From contig CBFHJH010000006.1 of NCBI GenBank assembly GCA_965656185.1, positions 82,636 through 146,635 on the forward strand: a stretch of 64,000 bases of DNA. Reading direction: 5' to 3'. The notes beneath the pieces were generated by a model. That model was not told the origin of the DNA, searched no databases, and saw only the letters and a list, made by a program, of their open reading frames with translations. The translations under genes were made by a program, and so were the position numbers. This document shows positions 17,499 to 25,966 of the stretch, in pieces. Position 1 is the first letter of the stretch; each line of letters begins with the position of its first letter. The DNA comes from Croceimicrobium sp965656185. Its GTDB lineage: Bacteria; Bacteroidota; Bacteroidia; Flavobacteriales; Schleiferiaceae.

Positions 17499-18500
17499 TT
17501 ATTCGGGTAGTAATACGGCGTTGATGCTGTGTACCGCTCCGTTGGTTCCAACGAAATCTGTACCGGTTACCACAGCGTCTTGAGTGTCGTTATTATCATC
17601 GATAATGGTCACATTGGCTCCAATATTTACGAAGATATCGAGATTGCCTCCCATACCATCACTGGCTAGAGTATTTACATTACCCGTGTTGAGGTCAGCC
17701 GCTAAAACGGTTCCATCTACCACGTGATAAAGTAATATAGTCTGCAGAGTTTCGGTACCCAAAGCGGCTACCAATTCACCGAGGTTATTTACATTAGGAG
17801 TATTGGCCACTACGGTATCAAAGGCTGCATTATTAGGAGCAAATAAGGTGTATTGCGCTGCATCTCCAGCTAAAACCTCATCCAAATTACCGTCGGCAAG
17901 GCCCAAGGCTGCTTCTAAACTGCTATAGTCAGGGTTCACTTGAATTAAGCCATAAACACTTAAGGGTAAAATTACTCCATTTACCACGTGGGCAACGCCG
18001 TTGGCCGCCTCGATATCGGTTTCTTGAACCGTGCTAGCATCGTTGATCACAACCCCATTATCGGTATTGATGAAAAAACTTAAGGCATCGCCATCATCAT
18101 TGGTGGCAGCGGTACTAACGTAGCCACGGCTTACGTCGCTAGCTCTTACTTCGCTTCCCAATACGTGATACAACAGTACATTTCGTAGGCCGGCAGTGGT
18201 TAATGCATTTTCTAGTTCGTCAAGATCGGCATAACCTAAGTCCCCTAAAGCTGTGGTAAATGCATCGTTGGTGGGAGCAAAAACGGTGTAGATGCCCGAA
18301 CCGTCTAGGGTGGCATCTAAACCTGTACGTTGTAAGGCGTCTACCAGCACGCTGAAGCGCGCATCATCGGCTAGGGTTTCAGTTAAACTTTTAGGATCTG
18401 GTGTAGGGTTTTGATCATTGTCATCATCGTCTGAGCAAGATGTTAAGAACATCACGCTGGTCATGGCTAAAGCTAGCCCCTTCATTAAAAATGATTTCAT
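17499..18500 (-). CDS. FAS1 (fasciclin) lipoprotein, two domains
   Basis: 333 residues. The start at 18500 gives a lipoprotein signal with Cys22 (MFLTSC) followed at once by SDDDD, an acidic run like the lipoprotein surface-export signal of Bacteroidota, so the protein is probably on the outer face. Two FAS1 domains follow, near residues 38-180 and 185-333. Each has the YTVFAPTNDAF or YTLFAPNNAAF box and the YHV box, and each ends in VNGVILP or INAVLLP. FAS1 domains mediate adhesion. No enzyme is attached. A 15-residue longer N-terminus is possible but would spoil the signal. Confidence 0.92.
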   Translation of the reverse strand: MKSFLMKGLALAMTSVMFLTSCSDDDDNDQNPTPDPKSLTETLADDARFSVLVDALQRTGLDATLDGSGIYTVFAPTNDAFTTALGDLGYADLDELENALTTAGLRNVLLYHVLGSEVRASDVSRGYVSTAATNDDGDALSFFINTDNGVVINDASTVQETDIEAANGVAHVVNGVILPLSVYGLIQVNPDYSSLEAALGLADGNLDEVLAGDAAQYTLFAPNNAAFDTVVANTPNVNNLGELVAALGTETLQTILLYHVVDGTVLAADLNTGNVNTLASDGMGGNLDIFVNIGANVTIIDDNNDTQDAVVTGTDFVGTNGAVHSINAVLLPE

Positions 18501-18665
18501 GTTTCCGGTGTTTTTGTTTAATATATTAAGGAAAACGTTAGACAAATGTTTAGGGTTGGGTCCATTCTTTTCGGAATAGACTTTTAAAATCCGTTTAAAA
18601 AAATGAGCCTACAGTAAATATTCCTATTCCTATTCCCTTACTTTGAGTAAGAAATACCCTAAGCC

Positions 18666-19733
18666 ATGAACTTAGAAATTACCGGCACAGGTTCTTGCAT
18701 TCCAGAGCTGAAGGTGCCTAACGAGGACTTCATTAAGAACAGGTTTTATACGCGTGAGGGAGCGCTCATCGATCAGCCTGGTGAGGAAACCATTCGAAAG
18801 TTTGAAGAGATAACAGGGATCCGGGAGCGACGTTACGCAAAACCGGAGCAACAAACCTCCGACTTAGCGACAATTGCAGCAGAGCGGGCCATAGCCGACG
18901 CAGGTATAGATCCTGAGACATTGGATGGAATCATACTAGCGCACAATTTTGGAAATATTCCTCACGGTAAAATCCAGTCGGATATTTTACCAAGTTTGGC
19001 GACCCGAGTTAAGCACGATCTAAAGATCAAGAACCCCAATTGCATAGCTTTCGATATTCTATATGGCTGTCCGGGTTGGGTACAAGCGATGATCTTAGCC
19101 TATAATTACATCTTGGCCGGTCAAGGCAGACATTATTTGGTAATTGGCGCCGAAACGCTTTCTCGTAAGGTGGATAAACACGACCGAGATTCTATGATCT
19201 TTTCTGACGGCGCCGGTGCGGCGGTGGTGGAGGCGATCGATAATGATTTGAAAAAGGGAATTTTGAGTACCGCTTCCCAAACCTTTACCGAAGAAGAAGC
19301 TTATTTCTTGGATTACGGTGAAAGCTATAACCCGGATGCAGGGCACGATACCCGGTATATTAAGATGCAGGGAAGCAAGATCTACCAGTTTGCTCTTACT
19401 AGGGTTCCCGCGGCGATGAAGATCTGTTTAGATCGCTCCGGGGTTTCGATCAATCAGGTTAAAAAAGTCCTTATTCACCAAGCGAATGAGAAAATGGATG
19501 AGGCGATCATAAAACGCTTTTTCCGCTTATACAAAACGCCCGCTCCCGAAGGAATCATGCCGATGAGTATTCACCTCTTGGGGAATAGCTCCGTGGCTAC
19601 GGTACCTACTTTGCTCGACCTATTGCGCAAGGGCGAATTAGAGGGACATGACGATTTAAAAGAAGGCGATATTATTCTATTAGCTTCGGTCGGAGCAGGT
19701 ATGAGTATAAACGCAATTACCTACCGGATCTAA
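18666..19733 (+). CDS. FabH-like ketoacyl-ACP synthase III family protein
   Basis: Thiolase-fold condensing enzyme of 355 residues. The triad is intact: Cys135 in YGCPGWVQ, His271 in IHQANEK and Asn307 in GNSSVATVPT. It differs clearly from the housekeeping FabH at 58469: longer N-terminal loops (NRFYTREGALIDQ) and YGCPG rather than AACSG around the nucleophile. It probably condenses an unusual acyl-CoA or acyl-ACP. The product is unknown. Its 3' end overlaps the convergent sulfotransferase gene by four bases. Not part of a fatty-acid operon. Confidence 0.85.
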   Translation: MNLEITGTGSCIPELKVPNEDFIKNRFYTREGALIDQPGEETIRKFEEITGIRERRYAKPEQQTSDLATIAAERAIADAGIDPETLDGIILAHNFGNIPHGKIQSDILPSLATRVKHDLKIKNPNCIAFDILYGCPGWVQAMILAYNYILAGQGRHYLVIGAETLSRKVDKHDRDSMIFSDGAGAAVVEAIDNDLKKGILSTASQTFTEEEAYFLDYGESYNPDAGHDTRYIKMQGSKIYQFALTRVPAAMKICLDRSGVSINQVKKVLIHQANEKMDEAIIKRFFRLYKTPAPEGIMPMSIHLLGNSSVATVPTLLDLLRKGELEGHDDLKEGDIILLASVGAGMSINAITYRI

Positions 19734-21097
19734 ACTTTGGTCATTAGCTTTTGATAGAGCGCTTCCGCTTCTGCTAAAAGCGCTTCACTGCAGTTCGGGT
19801 GACCTAGTTCGCGGTTATTGGCAAAACTCGGGATTTGTTCCGGCTTAGGCTTAAGGTCCATGTTTCGGTAGATCTTGTCGAGGCACTTTTGAGGCTCCCG
19901 GCAGAAGTCTTCATAGGCGATAAAAAGAGTCTTATCATCCTCAATACTTAGCGCTTTTTGGTAGTAGTTAAGCCATACTTTTAACCAGTAATCGAGTTCC
20001 TCTGGCTCACCAATAGGTGGAGTTTGTCGATCGAAAGAAAAGACCTTATGGCCCAGTCCAAACTCATGGTGCCCCAACCAATTCATATACTCTAAAACAA
20101 AAGGGTCTTCTTGCTGTAAAGCGCAATACTGATGGTGTTTCTCTAATAAGGAAGCAGCGTGCAGCAATGGCTCCCGAAAAAGGATTACCATGGTAAACTG
20201 AGGGTTGTGCTCCCTTAGGCTAGAGTAGCGCAGCAAGAAATTATTGTTTTTGGCCAGATAGATCTGTTCAGGGCTTTGCCGAATAAGCTTTTGGTAGTCG
20301 AGGTATCTGTCGTGGGCTTCCGCCGAAAGGCGGTATTCACGCAGGGTCTTTTCCTCAATATATTGATCTTCAGCTTCCGTCTTATGGTAATACTCCTCTA
20401 GTGCTTCATAAGAGCTGAGGCCGATTTTAATACCATCCTGATGGCTCCGCTCTTTTTCATTGCCCGATTTAGGTCGATAGATCTTGGCCCACAAATTGGG
20501 AGCCAAGAGAAAGGGCATATTGGCGTAGGAGAGACTGCTGAACTCTTTTCGTTTAGCAATGTGATTCATCATCGAGGTGGTCCCTGCACGCGCCAGTCCA
20601 CTGATGATAAGAAAGTCTGGCCGACGCTCTAATCCTTTTTTAGTTTTCCTTTTTAGTTCTCGCTTTAAGAGCTTTTTACCAAGGGCATAATGGTTTAATA
20701 CCAGGCGGTGTAGTAAGATCGAGAGCTCCGAATAGTTGCTGGCACCTCTTCTTAGCGGGAGGAAGAAGGGCACCGATGCTCCCAGGGATAAAGCCGTAAT
20801 TTGGGCCCAAGCAGGTTTGGGTGGAGCGGGACCAAAAAGAAATTCGCTTCCGCCGAAAGGCAGATAGGCAATGCCAAAGGCCAGAGCTATTAGCACAATG
20901 CTAAGGCCTAAAGAGAGGATCAAGCGCCCGGTAGCTTTAGGCAGGATTTCGAGTTTCTCTTCGTCGCTCTTCGTGCTAAGCATGGTGTCTAAGACCGCCA
21001 AGCTGTGATAGGCCACCTGGTAAAGCCAACGCCGGTTGAAGCGTAAAAATAAAATGGCCCACAAGCCCCCGAAAGCCAAGAGCAAATAATAGGGCAT
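19730..21097 (-). CDS. Membrane-anchored sulfotransferase family protein
   Basis: 455 residues. Two clear membrane segments (about 2-20 and 58-82), with a third weaker one near 95-115, precede a cytosolic P-loop sulfotransferase domain. The PAPS 5'-phosphosulfate loop is SGLARAGTTSMMNHI near residue 166, and a 3'-phosphate-binding region is seen in MVILFREPLLHAASLLEKH. The ATG shares a base with the stop of the 48-codon gene upstream (TAATG), so translation is coupled. Likely acceptor: a membrane lipid or surface glycan, by analogy only. It is the last gene of a three-gene operon with an arylsulfotransferase-like protein. Confidence 0.82.
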   Translation of the reverse strand: MPYYLLLAFGGLWAILFLRFNRRWLYQVAYHSLAVLDTMLSTKSDEEKLEILPKATGRLILSLGLSIVLIALAFGIAYLPFGGSEFLFGPAPPKPAWAQITALSLGASVPFFLPLRRGASNYSELSILLHRLVLNHYALGKKLLKRELKRKTKKGLERRPDFLIISGLARAGTTSMMNHIAKRKEFSSLSYANMPFLLAPNLWAKIYRPKSGNEKERSHQDGIKIGLSSYEALEEYYHKTEAEDQYIEEKTLREYRLSAEAHDRYLDYQKLIRQSPEQIYLAKNNNFLLRYSSLREHNPQFTMVILFREPLLHAASLLEKHHQYCALQQEDPFVLEYMNWLGHHEFGLGHKVFSFDRQTPPIGEPEELDYWLKVWLNYYQKALSIEDDKTLFIAYEDFCREPQKCLDKIYRNMDLKPKPEQIPSFANNRELGHPNCSEALLAEAEALYQKLMTKV

Positions 21098-21243
21098 TAG
21101 TCTTTTTTCTTAAAGATCTTTTTGGCTTTGAGCCAGATAATGTAGCCCAGAGAAAAAACTACGATTGCCGCAATGACTAAAACTAGGATTAAGGTCCCAG
21201 CTCCCATTCCTGGGCCAATGTAGAGTAAAGTATTACTGATCAT
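21097..21243 (-). CDS. 48-residue single-pass membrane protein
   Basis: Small gene between the arylsulfotransferase-like and sulfotransferase genes. It overlaps the first by 11 bases and shares one base with the start of the second (TAATG). The protein has a glycine-rich start (LLYIGPGMGAG), one hydrophobic helix (TLILVLVIAAIVVFSLGYII) and a lysine-rich tail (KAKKIFKKKD), predicting the tail inside the cytoplasm. The tight overlaps on both sides are the main evidence that it is real. Its function is unknown, possibly a membrane partner of the two neighbours. Confidence 0.7.
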   Translation of the reverse strand: MISNTLLYIGPGMGAGTLILVLVIAAIVVFSLGYIIWLKAKKIFKKKD

Positions 21244-22522
21244 AATCTTTTAAAATTCGGGTCCAGTTGCTTAAGTGATGATGGCCCTCGTGCTGACTTT
21301 CCAAGACATTTTTGTAGACGACCTCTTCGCCATCGAGAACCCAAAGTACACCGCTGTTCTGTTCTTCTACCCACAACATGCCATTAGGTAAAACCTCCGA
21401 CATACCCTCCGTAAAGGTAAAAATGTTGTTTTGGTTAAAGGCCTCCTTACTAAGGTAGAAGTATTGATCATTTTTAAGGTCATAAGCCATGACGTTCGAG
21501 TAAAAATCACCAGCATTTATGCGTGCATCGGCAGTACGCCAAGTGTTTGCCCGTCCCAGCCAAAGGGTCTGGGAATTATTGTTGAAAAAATAAATGGTGC
21601 TGTCGTTCAAGAAATCGACGTCATGTTGACTGTAAAAGTTCCCCTCCAATAGTCTAATTACTTTATTGGTTGAGGGGCGATAATGAATGATGGCTGAAAT
21701 ATTCCGAAAGCTTAAAAACAGATCACCTTCCTTATAAAAAGCGGTGGTCTTTAATGCAGGTTGAACATCATTAAGGTGTATGGGATCATCAGAGTTGTTG
21801 GATTTGATAAGGAGGTTTTCCAGGCCATTTTCAACCAAGATCTCAGTAATTGATTTATGGAAAAGCAATTGACCGTTTTCTGGGTTAAGCTTGGAAATGG
21901 TGTTGTCGATATACGCTAACTCTCGTCCGTCGAGGTGGTAATAGCCTTTGTAAATAATGAATCCTCCGTTTTCTTTGGTGTAAGTGCAGGCCCAAATGTT
22001 CCCTGCACTATCTAAGTTCATGCTGTGGTGATGGGCAATGGTGTCTTGATTCCAAAGTTCATTACCAAGACTATCAATCGCCTTGATACCGGTTACCCCA
22101 TTGTAAGAGTAAACTAATCGTTTCCCTGGAAGGAGTAAGGGGTCCATGATACGGTCATGTGCCTGATGAGGGTTTGCTATGTCCCAGGTATGGAGAACCG
22201 TGTTGTTTCGGAGGTTTCGGATTTCTACGGAGCGATTTTTCTTTTCATTGCTGTAAGAGGTAAGCACAATAAGGTCCTCTTCTAAATTGTTGACAGGCTC
22301 AAAGTCGGATGGGGTTGGAACAAAAGTTTCAGGCAATTTCTTTACCTCTTCTACCGACTGCTCAAATAAATCTAAAAAAGACACATAAGCATCTATGCCT
22401 TTTTTAAGGGTGGGGTTGAAATCCTTGTCTCCCTTGGTTGTGTGTTTAACCATCCAGCCAAAGGCAGAGAGGCCGAATAAAATGAGAACCAAATAGGCAA
22501 ATGAAGTGATGATCTTTTTCAT
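21233..22522 (-). CDS. Arylsulfotransferase (ASST)-like propeller protein, N-terminal anchor
   Basis: 429 residues. The start at 22522 gives MKKIITSFAYLVLILFGL, a single N-terminal membrane or signal segment. The longer upstream reading lacks this and crosses the promoter. The rest is a beta-propeller with ASST-family blocks: HHHSMNLDSAGNIWA near 155, PIHLNDVQPA near 240 and SQHDVDFLNDSTIYFFNN near 298, where the family has His residues at its active site. Classical ASST is PAPS-independent and works outside the cytoplasm on phenolic donors. Here it heads an operon with a PAPS-type sulfotransferase, an unusual pairing. The activity is not proven. A non-catalytic propeller is the alternative. 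Confidence 0.75.
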   Translation of the reverse strand: MKKIITSFAYLVLILFGLSAFGWMVKHTTKGDKDFNPTLKKGIDAYVSFLDLFEQSVEEVKKLPETFVPTPSDFEPVNNLEEDLIVLTSYSNEKKNRSVEIRNLRNNTVLHTWDIANPHQAHDRIMDPLLLPGKRLVYSYNGVTGIKAIDSLGNELWNQDTIAHHHSMNLDSAGNIWACTYTKENGGFIIYKGYYHLDGRELAYIDNTISKLNPENGQLLFHKSITEILVENGLENLLIKSNNSDDPIHLNDVQPALKTTAFYKEGDLFLSFRNISAIIHYRPSTNKVIRLLEGNFYSQHDVDFLNDSTIYFFNNNSQTLWLGRANTWRTADARINAGDFYSNVMAYDLKNDQYFYLSKEAFNQNNIFTFTEGMSEVLPNGMLWVEEQNSGVLWVLDGEEVVYKNVLESQHEGHHHLSNWTRILKDYDQ

Positions 22523-22539
22523 CGAAGAATATTGTGGGT

Positions 22540-22547
22540 CAAAGATA
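22540..22547 (-). promoter_or_regulatory. -7 box TATCTTTG for the sulfotransferase operon
   Basis: Exact TAnnTTTG on the - strand, 17 bases before the start codon at 22522. No convincing TTG at the -33 position. Confidence 0.5.
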
Positions 22548-22601
22548 GAGGAATTTAGTAATGGGCAGATTCTGTGATGCTTTTCCACTTGGGATGAAAA
22601 C

Positions 22602-22632
22602 TTGTAAAGCCTTGCTAGTAGACGTACCTTTA
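22602..22632 (+). promoter_or_regulatory. Promoter for paaZ (TTG, 20 bases, TACCTTTA)
   Basis: TTG at 22602 is followed 20 bases later by TACCTTTA, one mismatch from TAnnTTTG, with the paaZ ATG 21 bases downstream. It is divergent from, and close to, the promoter of the sulfotransferase operon. Confidence 0.45.
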
Positions 22633-22653
22633 GCCCTCTCATAAAAGCACGGC

Positions 22654-24705
22654 ATGCAGAAAATAAAAAATTACGTTCAAGGGAAATGGGTAGAAGGAGA
22701 AGGCGAGGAGCTGATCGCCAAAGACGCTATCCACGGTGATGCAATTGGTATTGTATCTAGCGCGGGCTTGGACTATGAAGTGATATTAGATTACGGCAGA
22801 CGAGTTGGTGGCCCGGCTCTGCGAAAAATGACCTTTCAAGAGCGTGGCCGAATGTTAAAAGCCCTCGCTTTGCATTTGGTAAAGGTCAAGAACCAGTTTT
22901 ATGAAACGAGTTTTAAGACTGGGGCCACAAAGATCGATTCTTGGGTAGATATTGAAGGGGGCTTTGGTAATCTATTTGCCAACGCCTCTTTACGACGTCA
23001 GTTTCCGGATCTCCCTTATTATGTGGATGGAGCAGCAGCGCCACTTTCTAAAGGGGGCACCTTTATTGGTCATCATATTATGGTTCCTAAGCGTGGAGTG
23101 GCGGTACATATCAATGCCTTTAACTTTCCGGTTTGGGGAATGCTAGAAAAGATCGCGGTAAACCTCATGGCAGGGGTTCCTGCCGTGGTGAAGCCTTCGG
23201 AATACACCTCCTTTTTAACCGAGCACGTGGTAAAGGAAATTATCGATTCCAAGATTTTACCTGAGGGCGCCTTGCAATTGGTAAGTGGTTTGGGTCGTGG
23301 TATTATAGACCACGTGCAAACCGGAGACACGGTAACTTTTACCGGATCGGCGGCTACGGGTAAAAAGCTACAATCTTTGCCTCATATTATTGATCGTTCG
23401 GTGGACTTTAACCTAGAAGCAGACTCACTAAACGCTTCTGTATTAGGGCCAGATGTTGAGCCAGGAATGCCGGAATTCGACATCTTTGTTAAAGAAGTTC
23501 ATCGGGAAATGACCACCAAGGCAGGACAGAAGTGTACTGCGGTTCGTCGAATTTTGGTGCCCGACAATAAGATAGCAGCGGTTCAAGAAGCCTTAACGGC
23601 ACGCTTGCAAAAAACCTCGATCGGCGACCCACGCGACGAGAAAACCCGTATGGGTTCTCTGGCTTCTCAGATTCAGGTAGAACGACTTCAGGAAAATATT
23701 GAACGCCTCAAGCAGTCGCAAGAAGTGGTTTATGGCGACTTGCGTGACTTTCAAGTATTGGGAGCTCAACGAGAGAAGGGCGCCTTTGTGAGCCCAACCT
23801 TATTCCTAAATAGTAATCCCTTTACCAACACCGCAGTGCATGAGGTGGAGTGCTTTGGTCCTGTTTCTACCTTAATTCCTTATAAAGGTTTAGACCAAGC
23901 GGCCGAGTTGGCCAATATGGGTAAGGGTTCCTTGGTGAGCTCAATAATTACCGCCGATGATAAGATTGGTCGCGAATTTGTTGTGGAAGCGGCTCATATG
24001 CATGGTCGAATCCTGGTGCTTAACGCTAAGTCTGCCAAGGAAAGTACCGGTCATGGCTCGCCCATGCCTTTGTTAACGCACGGTGGTCCGGGGAGAGCTG
24101 GTGGCGGTGAGGAAATGGGCGGTAAGCGTGGCATATTGCATTATTTGCAGCGCACCGCTATTCAAGGTCACCCTGATACCATTACCGAGATTACCCAGGT
24201 TTATCAACCGGGAGCCAGCCGTCCAGAAGTAGATAAGCACCTCTTCCGTCAGCATTTCGAAGAGTTGAAGGTAGGAGATACGGTATACACCCACCGCCAT
24301 ACGGTTACTGATGCCGACATTGCCAGTTTTGCCCAAGTTAGTGGCGATAATTTTTACGCTCATGTAGACGCTACTTCTTTGGAGGGCACCATATTTGAAG
24401 GCAAGGTAGCCCATGGATATTACATTCTTTCGAAGGCGGCAGGAATGTTTGTAGACCCTAAAAAGGGCCCAGTCTTGCTTAACTATGGTATCGATGAATG
24501 TCGTTTTACTAAACCGGTTTATCCCGGAATGACGATAGGGGTGAAGTTTACGGTTAAAGAAAAGATCGACCAGGAAAAGCGTAGTGAGGATGATGTCGCC
24601 AAAGGCATCGTGAAGTTCAACGTGGATGTTTACGATGAGGAAGGTGAAACTGTTGCTCTAGCTACTATTCTAACCATGGTAAAAAAACTAGACCAAAGCG
24701 GGTAG
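22654..24705 (+). CDS. paaZ: Bifunctional oxepin-CoA hydrolase / aldehyde dehydrogenase PaaZ
   Basis: 683 residues, full PaaZ length. It opens the oxepin-CoA ring and oxidises the resulting aldehyde to 3-oxo-5,6-dehydrosuberyl-CoA. Residues 1-520 are an aldehyde dehydrogenase with Glu255 (FNLEADSLN) and the nucleophile Cys294 (AGQKCTAVRR). Residues about 530-683 are a MaoC-like (R)-hydratase domain with the catalytic block FAQVSGDNFYAHVDA. Both active sites are intact. It stands alone with its own promoter and a terminator downstream, about 15 kb away from paaJ/paaY. The intervening genes are unrelated to the pathway. Confidence 0.95.
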   Translation: MQKIKNYVQGKWVEGEGEELIAKDAIHGDAIGIVSSAGLDYEVILDYGRRVGGPALRKMTFQERGRMLKALALHLVKVKNQFYETSFKTGATKIDSWVDIEGGFGNLFANASLRRQFPDLPYYVDGAAAPLSKGGTFIGHHIMVPKRGVAVHINAFNFPVWGMLEKIAVNLMAGVPAVVKPSEYTSFLTEHVVKEIIDSKILPEGALQLVSGLGRGIIDHVQTGDTVTFTGSAATGKKLQSLPHIIDRSVDFNLEADSLNASVLGPDVEPGMPEFDIFVKEVHREMTTKAGQKCTAVRRILVPDNKIAAVQEALTARLQKTSIGDPRDEKTRMGSLASQIQVERLQENIERLKQSQEVVYGDLRDFQVLGAQREKGAFVSPTLFLNSNPFTNTAVHEVECFGPVSTLIPYKGLDQAAELANMGKGSLVSSIITADDKIGREFVVEAAHMHGRILVLNAKSAKESTGHGSPMPLLTHGGPGRAGGGEEMGGKRGILHYLQRTAIQGHPDTITEITQVYQPGASRPEVDKHLFRQHFEELKVGDTVYTHRHTVTDADIASFAQVSGDNFYAHVDATSLEGTIFEGKVAHGYYILSKAAGMFVDPKKGPVLLNYGIDECRFTKPVYPGMTIGVKFTVKEKIDQEKRSEDDVAKGIVKFNVDVYDEEGETVALATILTMVKKLDQSG

Positions 24706-24722
24706 AAAGGTGAAAACCAACT

Positions 24723-24760
24723 GAGAGCCCTGAATTTAAAAGGGCTCTCTTTAATTTTTT
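24723..24760 (+). terminator. Intrinsic terminator after paaZ
   Basis: Nine-bp perfect stem GAGAGCCCT/AGGGCTCTC with an A/T-rich 9-base loop, followed by TTTAATTTTTT. Confidence 0.88.
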
Positions 24761-24774
24761 AAGCCAAAAAGGGC

Positions 24775-25113
24775 ATGATAACGTATTGGCATAATAAGCC
24801 TCCAGAGGCACCATTTTACGCGGTGATCTTTATTTCCCAAAAGTCGGAGAACCTAGCAGGTTACGCTGAAATGGATCAACGCATGATGGAACTGGCCCAA
24901 GGACAAGAAGGTTATTTGGGCTATTCGTCGAAGGGCGATGGGCTTTCGGGTATTTTTATATCCTATTGGCGCGATAAAGAAGCGATTGCCAATTGGCGTT
25001 CCGATTTAGAGCATGGTAAGGCTAAAGCTGAGGCCACACGATGGTATGCCTATTACCACAGTATGATCACCAAAGTGGAAAGCAGCCATATACACGGGGA
25101 GCAGCTCCTCTAG
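24775..25113 (+). CDS. Antibiotic-biosynthesis-monooxygenase (ABM) domain protein
   Basis: 112 residues, one dimeric alpha/beta-barrel ABM domain. Family signs are YAVIFISQKSE at the first strand, GQEGYLGYSS, and the conserved ISYWRDKEAIANWRSDLEH helix followed by WYAYYHSMITKVE. Such proteins are stand-alone enzymes or accessory proteins that often sit beside catabolic operons. The substrate is unknown. It begins 15 bases beyond the paaZ terminator on the same strand and could be reached by read-through. Confidence 0.85.
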   Translation: MITYWHNKPPEAPFYAVIFISQKSENLAGYAEMDQRMMELAQGQEGYLGYSSKGDGLSGIFISYWRDKEAIANWRSDLEHGKAKAEATRWYAYYHSMITKVESSHIHGEQLL

Positions 25114-25124
25114 ACTTATTGAAA

Positions 25125-25871
25125 CTAATTAGTACCAGGTTTTTTACTTGCCTGCTCGTAAATTTTGATTTCGGGGTTCCACGGCCTGCCGTCACCATTC
25201 ACATCGATTTTGATCCAGGCAAAAACGGTATCGTTGGGACGTATAGAGCGTAGGCTTAAATAATGAAGCCCCACGTCTTCTGCATAAAGCGGGGTGTAAT
25301 ATTCTGAGTGAAACTGAGTGAATTGATCGAAGTCGTAGTAGTGTAAAAGCGCATCACTTTGCCAATGGTTGGCATTGAGGAAATCGTCTCCCTTGTTCAG
25401 CATTTCAGGATGGTCACCTAGGTATCGGTAGGCGATAAAATCATCTTGTGCGCCCGAGCATTGGTTGGTAGCTTTATTGTAATAATAATTGTTTAGGTGT
25501 GGATCACCGACACCTGGGGTATTGCAATAGAAAATACTATCCCTAAAGGGCAAGGCCGCAATTTCCCAAATATAACTTTGGGTGGTGTCGGTAAAAAACC
25601 GCAAGGAATAATTCCCAGCCATGTTCCCATAATAACTTTCCCTTTCCAAATAAAAATCGGTGTTCCCGTCCAGCTCTAGGTCAAAGCGGTAGAGCTGGTC
25701 ATCGTAAAGGTTTAAAGGGGGATTGTACTGAGAATAAAAATCGCCCGAATCTCTTTCGCCCACTTTAAAAGGAGGGTCCACGAATAAGGGAGGGGGATTC
25801 GTTTGGTTAGAGTTTTTTTGGCAGCCGAATAATGCGCCAAGGACGAAAAGGGTTAGTATACGAAGCTTCAT
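25125..25871 (-). CDS. Unrecognised lipoprotein
   Basis: 248 residues with a lipoprotein signal (LFVLGALFGC, Cys17). The mature part is rich in Tyr, Asp and Asn, and three further cysteines (IFYCNTPG, TNQCSGA and the anchor) are visible. A calcium-like DVNGDGRPW loop is near residue 225. The beta-rich pattern (LELDGNTDFYLER) suggests an extracytoplasmic sandwich fold. I do not recognise the family. It converges with the ABM gene, leaving only 11 bases between the two stops. Confidence 0.75.
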   Translation of the reverse strand: MKLRILTLFVLGALFGCQKNSNQTNPPPLFVDPPFKVGERDSGDFYSQYNPPLNLYDDQLYRFDLELDGNTDFYLERESYYGNMAGNYSLRFFTDTTQSYIWEIAALPFRDSIFYCNTPGVGDPHLNNYYYNKATNQCSGAQDDFIAYRYLGDHPEMLNKGDDFLNANHWQSDALLHYYDFDQFTQFHSEYYTPLYAEDVGLHYLSLRSIRPNDTVFAWIKIDVNGDGRPWNPEIKIYEQASKKPGTN

Positions 25872-25940
25872 ATATTAAATATAGGAATTTTGAAGGACTT
25901 TATCCACAGGGCGGACCCTGCTCATCTATCCTCAAAAAAC

Positions 25941-25948
25941 TATTTTTG
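25941..25948 (+). promoter_or_regulatory. -7 promoter box TATTTTTG for enoyl-CoA hydratase gene
   Basis: Exact TAnnTTTG, 18 bases before the ATG at 25967. Its distance supports that ATG rather than any upstream start. Confidence 0.55.
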
Positions 25949-25966
25949 TGGCAAAATCATTTTAAA

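Noticed and set aside
22523..22642. 40-residue N-terminal extension of the ASST-like protein
   Set aside because: It crosses the TATCTTTG box and has no membrane or signal character; MKKIITSF at 22522 is the natural start.
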